Positions 35,954 through 45,101 of a stretch of 64,000 nt of DNA are shown in pieces. The stretch spans positions 372,001 through 436,000 of the forward strand of contig NZ_RCDI01000003.1 in the NCBI RefSeq assembly GCF_003675875.1, read 5' to 3'. This DNA comes from Halostella limicola. Lineage in GTDB: Archaea; Halobacteriota; Halobacteria; Halobacteriales; Natronoarchaeaceae. Positions within the stretch are counted from its first letter, which is position 1, and each line of letters starts with the position of its first letter. The notes below the pieces were generated by a model, which saw nothing but the letters and a program-made list of their open reading frames with translations, did not search any database and had not been told where the DNA came from. The position numbers and the translations under genes were made by a program.

Positions 35954-36757
35954 CTAGAACAGCCCGACGACGAACCCGAGTCCCATCGTCACGAGGACGG
36001 CGGCGGAGAACACTGGGAGGTACGGCGCGTACCGCTCGACTCGCTCCTCGTAGCGCTGGTACCCCGCAATCAGGAGCATCGTCAGCCCGACGATGCCGGC
36101 GACGACGGTGAGAGCGTACGCGCTCATCAGTTCGAGGCAGTGGTTCGACCCCGCACAGAGCGCGATGATCTCGAACTCCTCTTCGTGGGCGAACCCGAGG
36201 ACGAAGGCGAACCACGCGATGCCGAAGAGGCCCCGGTCGGCGGCCTCGCCGGGGTCGTCGTGCGCGTGAGCGTGTCCGCCGAGGAACGGCACGAAGCCCT
36301 TCAGGCGGGAACCCAGTCCCCCCTCGTCTCGGTCGTGTGAGTGGCCGTGGTCGCGTGAGTGGCTGTGCTCGTGCCCGTCGCCGCGTTCGTGACCGCCGTG
36401 GCCCCCGTGCGTATGGCCGTGGAAGTACTCGCGGACGCCGAGCGCGACGAGCAGGACGCCGGCCACGAGGCTGACCGGTCCGCCGATCTGGAACTCCCCC
36501 AGCACCGTGATCGGCTCGTCGACCCGCGCGAGGTCGAAGTAGTCCTTCGCGTAGAAGAAGGCCGCCACCATCGCGATGCTGCTGACGAGGTGGCCGATGC
36601 CGAGGATGAGACTCGCCGCGAACCCGTACGCCCACTTGTTCGTCCGATCGAGCGCGTACGACGCGGCGACCGGCCAGCCGTGCCCCGGTTCCACGCCGTG
36701 TACCGCGCCGAGCGCGATCGCGCCGAGGAGCAGTCCGAGGGCTTCGTCGTGCAACAT
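35954..36757 (-). CDS. RcnA/NiCoT-like nickel-cobalt transporter
   Basis: 267 residues with about six transmembrane helices. The first helix holds HGVEPGHGWP, matching the HxxxPGH signature of RcnA-type Ni/Co exporters. A cytoplasmic loop (about residues 110-150) is extremely His-rich (HGHTHGGHGGHE and further HSHSRDHGHSHD repeats) and should bind metal. A second site, FAHEEEFEI, lies in a later helix. Divergent from nikR with a 107-bp gap, which supports nickel as a substrate. Export is more likely than uptake from the signature, but direction is not certain. Confidence 0.85.
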   Translation of the reverse strand: MLHDEALGLLLGAIALGAVHGVEPGHGWPVAASYALDRTNKWAYGFAASLILGIGHLVSSIAMVAAFFYAKDYFDLARVDEPITVLGEFQIGGPVSLVAGVLLVALGVREYFHGHTHGGHGGHERGDGHEHSHSRDHGHSHDRDEGGLGSRLKGFVPFLGGHAHAHDDPGEAADRGLFGIAWFAFVLGFAHEEEFEIIALCAGSNHCLELMSAYALTVVAGIVGLTMLLIAGYQRYEERVERYAPYLPVFSAAVLVTMGLGFVVGLF

Positions 36758-36864
36758 TGCGGTACCGGAGCCTCCGACGACGGGCTGTATAACGGTTGTT
36801 ACTACCGAATCGGGGAGATCGTCATACGCGAGGTATCTTGTGGCGGCGCGTCGACCTTCTGCGT

Positions 36865-37260
36865 ATGCGAACGAGCTTTAGCATCCCCGACGACGTCGTC
36901 GCGGCGTTCGATCGGGTGTGGCGAGAGCAGGGGATCGATAACCGCTCTCGGGCGGTCAGGGAAGCGATGCTGGAGTACGTCGAGGCCCACTCCCGCCTCG
37001 AAGCGACGACCGGCGAGGTCGTCGCCCTCGTCGCGTTCGACTACCGCCACCACGAGGTGATACGGGAACTCCACGCCGTCCAGCACGAGTACCAGGACGT
37101 CATTCTCAACACGAGCCACACCCATCAGGGCGAGTGGTGCCTCGAATCGCTGTTCTGTCGCGGGTCGGCGGAACGGGTCCGCGAGCTGACCTACCGGCTC
37201 CGCGACTTCGACGGCGTGCGCCGGGTGAAGGTGATGGTGATCCGGGACGGCGTCGGCTAG
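36865..37260 (+). CDS. nikR: Nickel-responsive transcriptional regulator NikR
   Basis: 131 residues: N-terminal ribbon-helix-helix DNA-binding domain (MRTSFSIPDDVVAAFDRVW, 1-45) and C-terminal ACT-like nickel-binding domain. Candidate square-planar ligands are H74, H85, H87 and C92 (NTSHTHQGEWCLE); the His-to-Cys spacing is one residue shorter than in Escherichia coli NikR. Start ATG 36865 places the first ribbon strand at residue 3; a longer frame from 36796 lacks conserved features. Divergent from the Ni/Co transporter and probably controls it. No clear NikR operator of the bacterial type was found between them. Confidence 0.92.
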   Translation: MRTSFSIPDDVVAAFDRVWREQGIDNRSRAVREAMLEYVEAHSRLEATTGEVVALVAFDYRHHEVIRELHAVQHEYQDVILNTSHTHQGEWCLESLFCRGSAERVRELTYRLRDFDGVRRVKVMVIRDGVG

Positions 37261-37314
37261 CGCCGCGCTCGCCGACTCCACGCGGTTCGTCTGCGGCTGC
37301 AGCGGCCGATCCGT

Positions 37315-37690
37315 CTACCGCTGCTCGCGTTGTTCGGCCTCGTTCAGGTCGCTGAAATCCAGCACGTATCCTCCTGGAATTTTGTCTACTGCCGTTTGTG
37401 AAGTCCTTAGAACTGGCCGGTAGAGTGGCTGATTCGCATCCGAGTATAAACAAAAAGTATCGCAGATATATCGGGCGCACTTCACAGCCTCGCGCACCGA
37501 TCCAAGTCGGTCGGCTAGCGTTGAGGCGGTCCAGTTCCGAGTCAAGTCGGGAACAGTGCCCGCGAGATGTGGGTGCGTCTTTCAATCCACACATCTCGAG
37601 CGCGGAAGCCAATTCTTGCTGGAATAAACTTTCGGCAGACACTTCTTCGGCGCGTTCCTCGCCGATTCGCGCCACGCCCCCGCCAGTAGT
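37315..37690 (-). pseudogene. Probable frameshifted gene remnant
   Basis: Two minus-strand frames look coding and join if one frameshift near 37560-37580 is allowed. The upstream piece contains ARIGEERAEEVSAESLFQQE and continues ALEMCGLKDA; the downstream piece contains NWTASTLADRLGSVREAVKC and ends DFSDLNEAEQREQR at stop 37315. The second piece has a helix-turn-helix look. No family was recognised. Local DNA is more A/T-rich than the core genes. The rest of 37261-37744 holds nothing else supportable. Confidence 0.35.
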
Positions 37691-37744
37691 GTGCTGTCCG
37701 TCGGGATTACGAGCTTCACCTTCTGCAAGTTCTCCAACTCTCGC

Positions 37745-38989
37745 TCACAATAAGAATGCGAATACCGGATAGGAAGCGGTAACCGATAGCGCCGGTGTCA
37801 ACACCCAAAATACAACAATACGCTTGGCTGCTCTCGGGTCAAAGAGACTTCGCTCGTCGAGGTCAGCCGGTCCTTCCGCGCCGATATCGGGAACGTCCGG
37901 TATCTCCTTCGGTTCGTCCATCGGTTTCTCATGTCGGGCAATATCTCCGATTGTCGGGCTTGCAGGGGCTTCCTCGACGCGTGAGGTGAGTAACGCTCCT
38001 GTCGAGACCTCTAGGTCAGGATTTTCAGGCGCAGGTGTCACCAGTTCTGCCAGTGTCGCCGCTCGACTTGCCCGACCCCACCCGAGCCCGATAATCGTCG
38101 ATGTGGTACTCACCGCAAGACTCGCAGGTATCCCCAAATAGGAGAGGATCGTGATGACTGTGCCACCCACGACGGAAACAATCAGCGACGCGAGGATAGG
38201 AAGCTCCGTAATATCGTCTCCGACCGTCTCCAGCGTACGGCGGGCGATGGTGAAACTGCCCAGCCCGAAGGCGAACACCGCGAGCAGGACCCCCTGATTG
38301 ACCGTGAGTGATCCTCCCTCACCAACGAGGGGAGCCACGGCGTTCGCCGCGTTTGACGCACCGGCGGAGAACGCCATATAACAGCCAATGACGACCACCG
38401 AGAGCGAGCCAGCGAGGTCCTGTAATGATGCATTCCGATTCAATCGGGGACGTGGAATCGATTCCGAGCGGTCGAGCTGGATGAGATGAAGATCGAACGT
38501 CGTGAACGCTACATAGCGATCGAGATATGGGTAGATGTAGCGCCCGACCACGACCCCGATGGTCAAACTGAATAGCGGCGCAATAATCCACGCCGAAAGG
38601 ATGGTAAACATGAGTGCCTGGTTGAGTGTTCCAGACGCAAGTCCGAGCCCAACGATGGCGCCGACAGCCGTCATCGAGGTCGAGGCTGGAACGCCGTAGA
38701 GATTGGAGATGAGTAGCGACGCGCCGGTGAAAAACAAGACGGCGACGCTTGCGACAGGTGTGAATTGGGTTGCAGGCACGATGCTGCTACTCATTGTTGC
38801 GATGACGTTCCGACCAACAGTCCACGCACCAAGAAAGGCGAAGCCGACGAACAAGACCCCTGCCGTCGGCTTCCGAACGAGGCGTGAACCGACTGCTGGA
38901 CCGAATGCCACGCCCGTCGATGATCCACCGATGTTGAACCCGACGAAGACGGCGACAACGACACCAGCTACGGCGAGTAGTGACACCAT
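37745..38989 (-). CDS. PiT-family inorganic phosphate permease, variant signature
   Basis: 414 residues from ATG 38989 (a GTG at 39004 would add five). Two homologous halves of about five helices each, with a soluble loop between (about 165-190) and a polar tail (about 320-395) before a last helix. The PiT repeats occur in divergent form: FNIGGSSTGVAFGPAVGSR in the first half and FSAGASNAANAVAPLVGEG in the second, versus GANDVANA in classical PiT. Likely sodium- or proton-coupled phosphate uptake. Codon use is more A/T-ending than in neighbours, and flanks contain decayed fragments, suggesting acquisition. Confidence 0.85.
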   Translation of the reverse strand: MVSLLAVAGVVVAVFVGFNIGGSSTGVAFGPAVGSRLVRKPTAGVLFVGFAFLGAWTVGRNVIATMSSSIVPATQFTPVASVAVLFFTGASLLISNLYGVPASTSMTAVGAIVGLGLASGTLNQALMFTILSAWIIAPLFSLTIGVVVGRYIYPYLDRYVAFTTFDLHLIQLDRSESIPRPRLNRNASLQDLAGSLSVVVIGCYMAFSAGASNAANAVAPLVGEGGSLTVNQGVLLAVFAFGLGSFTIARRTLETVGDDITELPILASLIVSVVGGTVITILSYLGIPASLAVSTTSTIIGLGWGRASRAATLAELVTPAPENPDLEVSTGALLTSRVEEAPASPTIGDIARHEKPMDEPKEIPDVPDIGAEGPADLDERSLFDPRAAKRIVVFWVLTPALSVTASYPVFAFLL

Positions 38990-39353
38990 TGTACCACTCC
39001 TCACTCACAATGGTCTATCTCGCGTAATAATTCCCAGCATCTGCTCCGGGTTATGATGGAAAGTTGACATATGCTTGCGTCTCTAAGCGCGGAGGAGTCG
39101 ATCTTCTCAAGGCTGCTCGGGCGCGTCGGTTGAGTCGGTGGGCCTCGTAGAGCACGATGGAGCCCCGATATGCTCGCGACGACTCTCGCTTCGGAATGTC
39201 CCAGTATGTTTCTCAGGAAAAACCGCTTGAGGGGTTGGCGATGTCTCTCACCGTGAGGCCGTCATTCTAATTGATGAGCCCCGGTTTCACATCCGCCGAT
39301 CATACCCAACTAACATCGTGTTGAACGTGAACTACGCCCAACGATGGCAGTAG

Positions 39354-39467
39354 GCAAAGCCACCGGAGAGAATAGGACCGGGTTGGGTCACAGCAGACGG
39401 TGACGAGGTTCGCCACTGGTTAGGCCGACTGCGCAGCGAGGACCGTCGACAAACGATCTACGAATGA
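39354..39467 (+). pseudogene. Short coding-like remnant in a gene-poor gap
   Basis: Open frame of 37 codons preceded by an in-frame stop and lacking a start; it contains RIGPGWVTADGDEVRHWLGR and ends SEDRRQTIYE. The composition is protein-like, so it may be the tail of a decayed gene. The rest of the gap 38990-39629 is A/T-richer than the core genome and contains no intact gene, RNA or repeat that I can support. Confidence 0.25.
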
Positions 39468-39629
39468 GACGATCGATACGGAGTGAGTCAGTGAGCGTAT
39501 ACACGGATGGTAGAGAACACGTTCTGTAGTCTTGTGTTCCGCTCAAATAGCACCGACGGAAAGCGCAACTGCCGGAAGAAGATTTGACTAATCGATCAGC
39601 AATAGAAGCCCTGAAACGCCCGAATAAGG

Positions 39630-39935
39630 CTACCGGTTGCTCCTTTGTTCCACCTTGTTCAGTTCGATGAGCAGTCGGAAGATCGCCTTCACGAGATTGG
39701 CGTCCACGTCGAACTGTTCGGCGTTCTTTCCAGCGCGCTCCATCACCGCCTCTTCCTGAGCCTCGTCGGTGGTCGGCAGGTCGTGTTCCTCCTTGACCTC
39801 CGCGACGGTGTCGGCGACGTAGGTGCGTCGCGCGATGAGTTCGACCAGTTCGCGGTCGATGGTCTCTATCTCCTCGCGGAGCTCGTCGAGGCTCATCTCG
39901 TCCGGGCGCCGTCGGTCTGTGTCGTCGTCAGCCAT
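39630..39935 (-). CDS. aroQ: Chorismate mutase, AroQ type
   Basis: 101 residues, all-helical AroQ fold: MSLDELREEIETIDRELVEL then IARRTYVADTVAEVKEEHD and a C-terminal helix ending RLLIELNKVEQ. Converts chorismate to prephenate for Phe/Tyr synthesis. Start ATG 39935 (MADDDTD); an upstream ATG at 39959 is possible. It overlaps the 3' end of the shikimate kinase gene by about 43 bp in another frame, so aroK-aroQ form a tight operon within one pathway. Confidence 0.9.
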   Translation of the reverse strand: MADDDTDRRRPDEMSLDELREEIETIDRELVELIARRTYVADTVAEVKEEHDLPTTDEAQEEAVMERAGKNAEQFDVDANLVKAIFRLLIELNKVEQRSNR

Positions 39936-40741
39936 GTCGTTCCTGGTCGTGTTTCCCATGTCTCTCGTAGCACCTCTAAGGTCTCTCGGTCGCCGACCGC
40001 GGTGAAGCTCGGGCCGGTGCCCGACAGCGAGACGCCGGCGACGTCGGGCAGCGCCTCGAGCAGCGGTTCTGCGGTGGCGTCGAGCGCGGCGGCGAAGGCG
40101 AAGCCGTTGACGGTCATCGCCTCGCCGTAGCGGCCGTCGAGCGCGAGGTCGGCGACGAGTTCGGCGACCGGGGCGACCCGCCGGCACCGCTCCACGTCGG
40201 CGTCCGCCGAGAACGACTGCTCGGGCGGCGTCCACACGAGCACGTCCCACTCGACCTCGTCGCGGGCGAGCAGTTCGTCGCGCTCGTTGTCCGTGACGGT
40301 GACCCCGCCGAGCATGCTCGCGCTGGCGTCGTCGAACGCGCCGGTGACGGTGACGCCGGCGTCGCGGGCGGCCCGCACGCCGAGCTTGCACGCCGCCTCG
40401 CGGTCGACGTCCTCGACGCCCAGCGCGTCGAGGGTCGCGAGCACCGTCGCGTTCGCGGCCGCGCTCGAACTCTTCAGGCCGGAGGCCATCGGCACCTCGC
40501 TCTCGGTGCGCACGGTACCGCCCTCGCCGTCGCCGAACTCCGCCGCGACGAGTTCGACGCAGCGCTCGATCAGGCGCGTGTCCGCGTCCGGCGCGCCGGC
40601 TATCTCGCCGCGTACCTCGTCGCTCCCGTCCAACGTCACCTCGGCGGACGTGTACTCGTCGATGGCGAACGCCGACCCCTTGCCGCAGGCCAGAGCGTTC
40701 AGCACCGTCCCCGCCGCCGGCGCGCGTGCCCGACCGTCCAT
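39893..40741 (-). CDS. aroK: Shikimate kinase, archaeal GHMP type
   Basis: 282 residues. Not related to bacterial AroK; it belongs to the GHMP kinase superfamily, with the phosphate-binding motif PMASGLKSSSAAANA (about residues 84-98), N-terminal MDGRARAPAAGTVLNALACGKG and the third motif SLSGTGPSFTAVGD near 245. Phosphorylates shikimate with ATP in aromatic amino acid synthesis. ATG 40741 is chosen to give this N-terminus; an in-frame start 24 bp earlier is less likely. First gene of the aroK-aroQ operon, divergent from the DUF5796-like gene. Confidence 0.92.
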   Translation of the reverse strand: MDGRARAPAAGTVLNALACGKGSAFAIDEYTSAEVTLDGSDEVRGEIAGAPDADTRLIERCVELVAAEFGDGEGGTVRTESEVPMASGLKSSSAAANATVLATLDALGVEDVDREAACKLGVRAARDAGVTVTGAFDDASASMLGGVTVTDNERDELLARDEVEWDVLVWTPPEQSFSADADVERCRRVAPVAELVADLALDGRYGEAMTVNGFAFAAALDATAEPLLEALPDVAGVSLSGTGPSFTAVGDRETLEVLRETWETRPGTTWLTTTQTDGARTR

Positions 40742-40919
40742 ACAGGGGAGAGTCAGATCACGCACTTACCCCTGACGGTCCCCGCGGATATAGCCGGGCG
40801 ATGCGGCGGCCCCTTGCGGCCGCATCGGCGGAGCGGTGCCGCGGTCGCCCCGCCGACCGCCGCGGCGCCGTCGCGTCGAGAGCGGGCCGCTTTTGAGCGT
40901 TCCCCGGAAACGTACGCAC

Positions 40920-41333
40920 ATGAGCGCCCGCAACAACGTTTCGCCGTCGACGCTCGGCGTCGAACTCGCGGAGGAAGGCGTCTACGTCGAGTACCTCGAC
41001 GGACGGGAGGTCCTCTACCACGGAGTCCCGGAGAAGGTCGACGACTCGGTCCGCACGCCGCCCGGCAAGCAGGTGCAGGTGCTGGTCACCGACCCGACGG
41101 AGACCGAGGGCGTCATGATGTACGTCAACGACTACAACACTCACGACGACATCCTGGAGACGACCGGCGTCGGGCGGATCTACGTCGAGGACGAGACGGA
41201 GCTGTTCCCCGGCGTCACCGCGAGGATGGACGGGCACGCCGTCGTCGTCGAGGCGGACCCGGAGGTCGCCCGGGGCCGGGTGTTCGTCTTCGCCGAGGAC
41301 GAAGTGAGCGAGCGGTCCTACGAGATCGCCTGA
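40920..41333 (+). CDS. Conserved haloarchaeal protein, DUF5796-like
   Basis: 137 residues, acidic, beta-strand-rich, no signal or membrane helix. Visible conserved-looking blocks are YLDGREVLYHGVPEKVD, TDPTETEGVMMYVNDYNTHD and the ending VFVFAEDEVSERSYEIA. It matches my recollection of a haloarchaea-specific domain of unknown function (DUF5796); not verified. ATG 40920 is preferred because the frame upstream is arginine-rich noise. Followed after 8 bp by another small conserved gene, probably co-transcribed. Confidence 0.8.
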   Translation: MSARNNVSPSTLGVELAEEGVYVEYLDGREVLYHGVPEKVDDSVRTPPGKQVQVLVTDPTETEGVMMYVNDYNTHDDILETTGVGRIYVEDETELFPGVTARMDGHAVVVEADPEVARGRVFVFAEDEVSERSYEIA

Positions 41334-41341
41334 GTAGTCGA

Positions 41342-41584
41342 ATGCCCCTCCCCAAACAGTGGCGTCCGCTGGAGCGCAGTACGGTCGGCAAAGCGCCCGA
41401 GCGTTACGGCGTGTACGAACTCGGCGACGACGACGGGACCGTCGTCGAGGTCGGCGCCGGCGTCCTCAGGGACGAACTGAAGACGGCGCTCGCGTACGGG
41501 TCCGGGACGAAGGTTCGGTGGGAGGCGACGAACACGAGAGAGCGCGCCGAGGAACTCGCCGCCGAGCACCGCGAACGCCGGTAA
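41342..41584 (+). CDS. Conserved 80-residue haloarchaeal protein
   Basis: Starts MPLPKQWRPLERSTVGKAPE and continues with a compact YGVYELGDDDGTVVEVGAG strand pair and helix VLRDELKTALAYG. The pattern resembles a GIY-YIG-like minimal fold in shape (RYGVYEL) but lacks catalytic residues, so this is only a note. Lies 8 bp after the preceding gene on the same strand. Function unknown. Confidence 0.78.
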   Translation: MPLPKQWRPLERSTVGKAPERYGVYELGDDDGTVVEVGAGVLRDELKTALAYGSGTKVRWEATNTRERAEELAAEHRERR

Positions 41585-41612
41585 CCGCCAAATGCGGCGG
41601 TCGCGGCCGGCG

Positions 41613-41747
41613 CTACTGGATGTACGACGGCTCCTCGGCGTCGCAGTTCTCCTCGTGCTGTCGCGCGTCGTTCTGGTCGTCGAACATCAGCCCGCAGCCC
41701 TCGCACTCGAACCAGGTCATGTCGTCGCGCTCCGTTTGTACGACCAT
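41613..41747 (-). CDS. 44-residue C2H2-like zinc-finger protein
   Basis: Very short gene. Sequence includes TWFECEGCGLMFDDQNDARQ followed by HEENCD; the C-x2-C and H-x4-C residues suit one zinc ion in a C2H2/C2HC-type finger. ATG 41747, TAG 41613. Such micro zinc-finger proteins are conserved in haloarchaea; DNA, RNA or protein binding cannot be told from sequence. Convergent with the 80-residue gene and 107 bp from cdc48 on the opposite strand. Confidence 0.7.
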   Translation of the reverse strand: MVVQTERDDMTWFECEGCGLMFDDQNDARQHEENCDAEEPSYIQ

Positions 41748-41854
41748 GTGACAACGTGTGACGGCCGTCGATAAATGCGTTTCTCTGGGGGCGGCGGCGA
41801 CGTTTCCCCGCCGATGAGAGAAGAATAAAGGCCGTCGGGGCGCTACCCCGGCGC

Positions 41855-43987
41855 ATGAACTCGCAGGGTTCCGCCGTCGAACTCACCGTCCGCGGCGCGG
41901 AGAAGCGCGACGCCGGCCGCGGCGTCGCGCGCATCCCGGAGGCTGCTCGCCGGGAGCTCGGCGTCCTCTCCGGCGACACGGTCGTCATCCGTGGGGAGCG
42001 CACCACCGTCGCGAAGGTGTGGCCCGCCGACGGCGACGTGCCGCCGGACTCGGTCCTCGTCGACGCGGACACGCGAACGAACGCGGGCGTCCAGATCGGC
42101 GACTCGGTGACCGTCTCTCAGCGCTCCATCGAGGACGCGCAGTCGGTGACGGTCGCGCCGCCGCCGTCGCTCGCGGACGTCGACGGCACCGTCGTCGAGC
42201 GGGCCGTCACTCGCGACCTCAACGACCGGCCCGTCAGCGAGGGCGAGCAGATCCGCCTCGAACGCGTCGCCGACCGGCCGTTCCGCGTCGTCGACACCGA
42301 CCCGTCCGGCCCCGTCCGCATCACCCCGACCACGATGGTGCTGGTCGCGCCGGACCCGTACGACCCCGAGCGCTCCGGCGGGGGCGACGACGGCGTCGAC
42401 GGTGACGCGATGGTCACCTACGAGGACATCGGCGGCCTCGACGAGGAACTGGAGCAGGTCCGCGAGATGATCGAGATCCCGCTGTCGGAGCCGGAGCTGT
42501 TCCACCAGCTCGGGGTCGAGCCGCCGAAGGGTGTCCTGCTGTACGGGCCGCCGGGCACCGGGAAGACGCTCATCGCCGAGGCCGTCTCGAACGAGGTCGA
42601 CGCGGAGTTCATCACCGTCCACGGCCCGGAGATCATGTCGAAGTACAAGGGCGAGAGCGAGGAGCGCCTGCGCGACGCCTTCGACCGGGCCGCAGAGAAC
42701 GCGCCGGCGGTCGTCTTCTTCGACGAGATCGACTCGATCGCGGGGTCGCGCGAGGACAGCGACGGCGCGGAGAACCGCATCGTCGCGCAGTTGCTCTCGC
42801 TGATGGACGGGCTGGATACCCGCGAAGACGTCGTCGTCATCGGCGCGACGAACCGCGTCGACGCCATCGACCCGGCGCTCCGCCGCGGCGGGCGCTTCGA
42901 CCGCGAGATCCAGATCGGCGTCCCGGACGAGGCGGGCCGACAGGAGATCCTCGAAGTGCAGACCCGCGGGATGCCGCTGGGGGACGACGTCTCGGTCGAG
43001 CGGATCGCGGCCCGCACCCACGGCTTCGTCGGCGCTGACCTCCACGCCCTCACTACCGAGGCGGCGATGCACGCGCTCCCTCGGTTCCGAGAGGCTGAGT
43101 CCGACGACGAGCCGACGGTGACGCGGAGGGACTTCGAGGCGGCGCTGGCCGCCGTCGAGCCCTCCGCGATGCGGGAGTACGTCGCCGAGACCCCGGAGAC
43201 GAGCTTCGACGACGTGGGCGGTCTCCAGGGCGCGAAGGACACGCTCACGGAGGCCGTCGAGTGGCCGCTCGCCTACGACCGGCTGTTCGAGGTGACCAAC
43301 ACTGACCCGCCCTCCGGCGTCCTGCTGTACGGCCCGCCCGGCACCGGGAAGACGCTGCTCGCCCGCGCGCTGGCCGGCGAGACCGACGTGAACTTCGTCC
43401 ACGTGAACGGCCCGGAGATCATCGACAAGTACGTCGGCGAGAGCGAGAAGGCCGTCCGCAAGGTGTTCGACCGGGCGCGTCAGTCCGCCCCGAGCATCGT
43501 CTTCTTCGACGAGATCGACGCCGTCACCGCCCGCCGGGGGGAGGGACACGAGGTGACCGAGCGCGTCGTCTCGCAGCTGCTGACCGAACTCGACGGCCTC
43601 GCGGAGAACCCCAACGTCGTCGTCCTCGCGGCGACGAACCGCAAGGACGCCATCGACCCCGCCATCCTCCGGCCCGGCCGGATCGACACCCACGTCGAGG
43701 TACCCGAACCCGACGAGGCGGCGCGCCGGAAGATCCTGGAGGTCCACTCGCTGGGCAAACCGCTGGGCGATGACGTGGACCTGGATGCGCTGGCGGGGGA
43801 CCTGGAGGGGTACACCGGCGCCGACCTCGAAGCGGTCGTGCGCGACGCCTCGATGCGGGCCATCCGCGAACTGGCGGAGGAGCTCGGCCCCGACGAGGCA
43901 AACGAGCGCGCCGAGGAGGTCGTGATCGGCGAGGAGCACTTCGCGGCCGCGATCGAGCAGGTGTCGCCGAGCGGCGGCGTTCGGTGA
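41855..43987 (+). CDS. cdc48: Cdc48/VAT-type AAA ATPase
   Basis: 710 residues with the full p97/VAT layout: double-psi-barrel N domain (1-180), D1 (about 195-440) and D2 (about 470-700). D1 has Walker A GPPGTGKT at 231-238 and Walker [10 protein letters not shown]2 repeats GPPGTGKT and IVFFDEID, and both contain arginine-finger/second-region signatures ([17 protein letters not shown]). Hexameric unfoldase that extracts or unfolds proteins, often feeding the proteasome. Loop residues KYKGES and KYVGES line the pore. Single gene; haloarchaea usually carry several paralogues. Confidence 0.96.
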   Translation: MNSQGSAVELTVRGAEKRDAGRGVARIPEAARRELGVLSGDTVVIRGERTTVAKVWPADGDVPPDSVLVDADTRTNAGVQIGDSVTVSQRSIEDAQSVTVAPPPSLADVDGTVVERAVTRDLNDRPVSEGEQIRLERVADRPFRVVDTDPSGPVRITPTTMVLVAPDPYDPERSGGGDDGVDGDAMVTYEDIGGLDEELEQVREMIEIPLSEPELFHQLGVEPPKGVLLYGPPGTGKTLIAEAVSNEVDAEFITVHGPEIMSKYKGESEERLRDAFDRAAENAPAVVFFDEIDSIAGSREDSDGAENRIVAQLLSLMDGLDTREDVVVIGATNRVDAIDPALRRGGRFDREIQIGVPDEAGRQEILEVQTRGMPLGDDVSVERIAARTHGFVGADLHALTTEAAMHALPRFREAESDDEPTVTRRDFEAALAAVEPSAMREYVAETPETSFDDVGGLQGAKDTLTEAVEWPLAYDRLFEVTNTDPPSGVLLYGPPGTGKTLLARALAGETDVNFVHVNGPEIIDKYVGESEKAVRKVFDRARQSAPSIVFFDEIDAVTARRGEGHEVTERVVSQLLTELDGLAENPNVVVLAATNRKDAIDPAILRPGRIDTHVEVPEPDEAARRKILEVHSLGKPLGDDVDLDALAGDLEGYTGADLEAVVRDASMRAIRELAEELGPDEANERAEEVVIGEEHFAAAIEQVSPSGGVR

Positions 43988-44024
43988 CTGCGCTCCGATC
44001 CCCGGCCGCCGTTGCGCGCCGCGC

Positions 44025-45101
44025 TCAGGGCCAGTAGATATCCGTCGCGCGGTGGCGCTCGTTGTACGCCTCCAATCCCTCGCCAAGTACGCCCGTCAGG
44101 TGGAAGTCGTCGTACAGCGTCGAGTGCGTGTAGTCGACGAAGGTCGCGGGGATCACGAGCTCGCCCCCGACGCGGACCGCCGTCGCGACGCCCGTGTACA
44201 TGTGCTTGTGGCGCTCGTCGTGGACCTTCATGCCGACGACGGGGCGGCGCTGGCGGTGCGCCGGCACCGCGTGGAGCGCCTCCAGCGAGCGGTTGGCGAA
44301 CTCCCAGCAGAACATCCCCGTCCCGTCGTCCTCGCGGACCGCGTCGAAGTCCGCGGGCGTCTGGAAGTACCGACGGAGGTCGACCGCGCCGAACAGCAGG
44401 TTGTCCTCGATAGACCCCGCCAGATAGCGCGGCACGTCGTACGACGAGTACTCGCGGAAGGCCTCGACGAGCCCGTCGAGCAGCGCCCGCGGGCGGGCGG
44501 GGTCGACGCCCGCGAACGCCTCGACCGTCTCGGGGGCGACGCCGTCGTAGTGCGGCCCGCGCAGCGCGCCCGTCGTGAACGGTCGCGCCTCCGCGGCGTC
44601 GACGCGGTCGAAGTACGGCTCGCGCTGCGAGAACGCGAACTCGAACTCGCCCGCCCGCAGGTCCGAGAGGTCGCGCACGAGCTGCTCGACGGCCCCGTCG
44701 CCGAAGCCGAGGTCCGCGTCGACGGCGGCCCCGTCCGCCGGGTCGCCGGGGAGCGACACCGTCGCGACGGCGTCGCCGCCCGCGTCGACCACCGAGAGCG
44801 AGTCGTCGCCGACGACCGCGCGGTGGCCGTCGGGGAGCGCGGACGCCGCGAGCGTCGCGTCCAGGCGCTCGCCGGCGACCGCGGCGAGGTCCTGCGTCTG
44901 CAGGTTCTCGCCGACGAGGACGCCGTAGCCGATCAGGACGTTGTCGACGGCCTTGCCCGCGCCGAGCGTCGCGCCGCCGCCGACGGTCGCGAGGACGTTC
45001 CGGCGGGTCATCTCGATCCCGCCGACGCGCTCGCGGACGGAGCCGCCGTCGCCGTCCCCCGCTCCGCTCTCGCCGTCCGCGGGGACCGGGTCGCCGCTCA
45101 C
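44025..45101 (-). CDS. Unknown protein coupled to archaetidylserine decarboxylase
   Basis: 358 residues from GTG 45101, which overlaps the psd stop (GTGA at 45098-45101). A flexible acidic N-terminus is followed by a twin-arginine-like segment (TRRNVLATVGGGATLGAG, about 31-48), weakly hydrophobic, so Tat export or membrane attachment is possible. The C-terminal half contains GTGMFCWEFANRSLEAL and PVVGMKVHDERHKHMYTGVA, with Cys and His residues but no family I recognise, and ends NERHRATDIYWP. Operon position suggests a role near lipid metabolism or surface-protein lipidation, by inference only. Confidence 0.75.
   Translation of the reverse strand: MSGDPVPADGESGAGDGDGGSVRERVGGIEMTRRNVLATVGGGATLGAGKAVDNVLIGYGVLVGENLQTQDLAAVAGERLDATLAASALPDGHRAVVGDDSLSVVDAGGDAVATVSLPGDPADGAAVDADLGFGDGAVEQLVRDLSDLRAGEFEFAFSQREPYFDRVDAAEARPFTTGALRGPHYDGVAPETVEAFAGVDPARPRALLDGLVEAFREYSSYDVPRYLAGSIEDNLLFGAVDLRRYFQTPADFDAVREDDGTGMFCWEFANRSLEALHAVPAHRQRRPVVGMKVHDERHKHMYTGVATAVRVGGELVIPATFVDYTHSTLYDDFHLTGVLGEGLEAYNERHRATDIYWP

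Noticed and set aside
36758-36864. Bacterial-type NikR operator between the transporter and nikR
   Set aside because: Only a 4-bp ATAC/GTAT dyad at 36824-36836 is present; the GTATGA-N16-TCATAC pattern is not matched.
38990-39629. Insertion sequence remnant in the gap after the phosphate permease
   Set aside because: No terminal inverted repeats, target duplication or transposase-like translation could be recognised.
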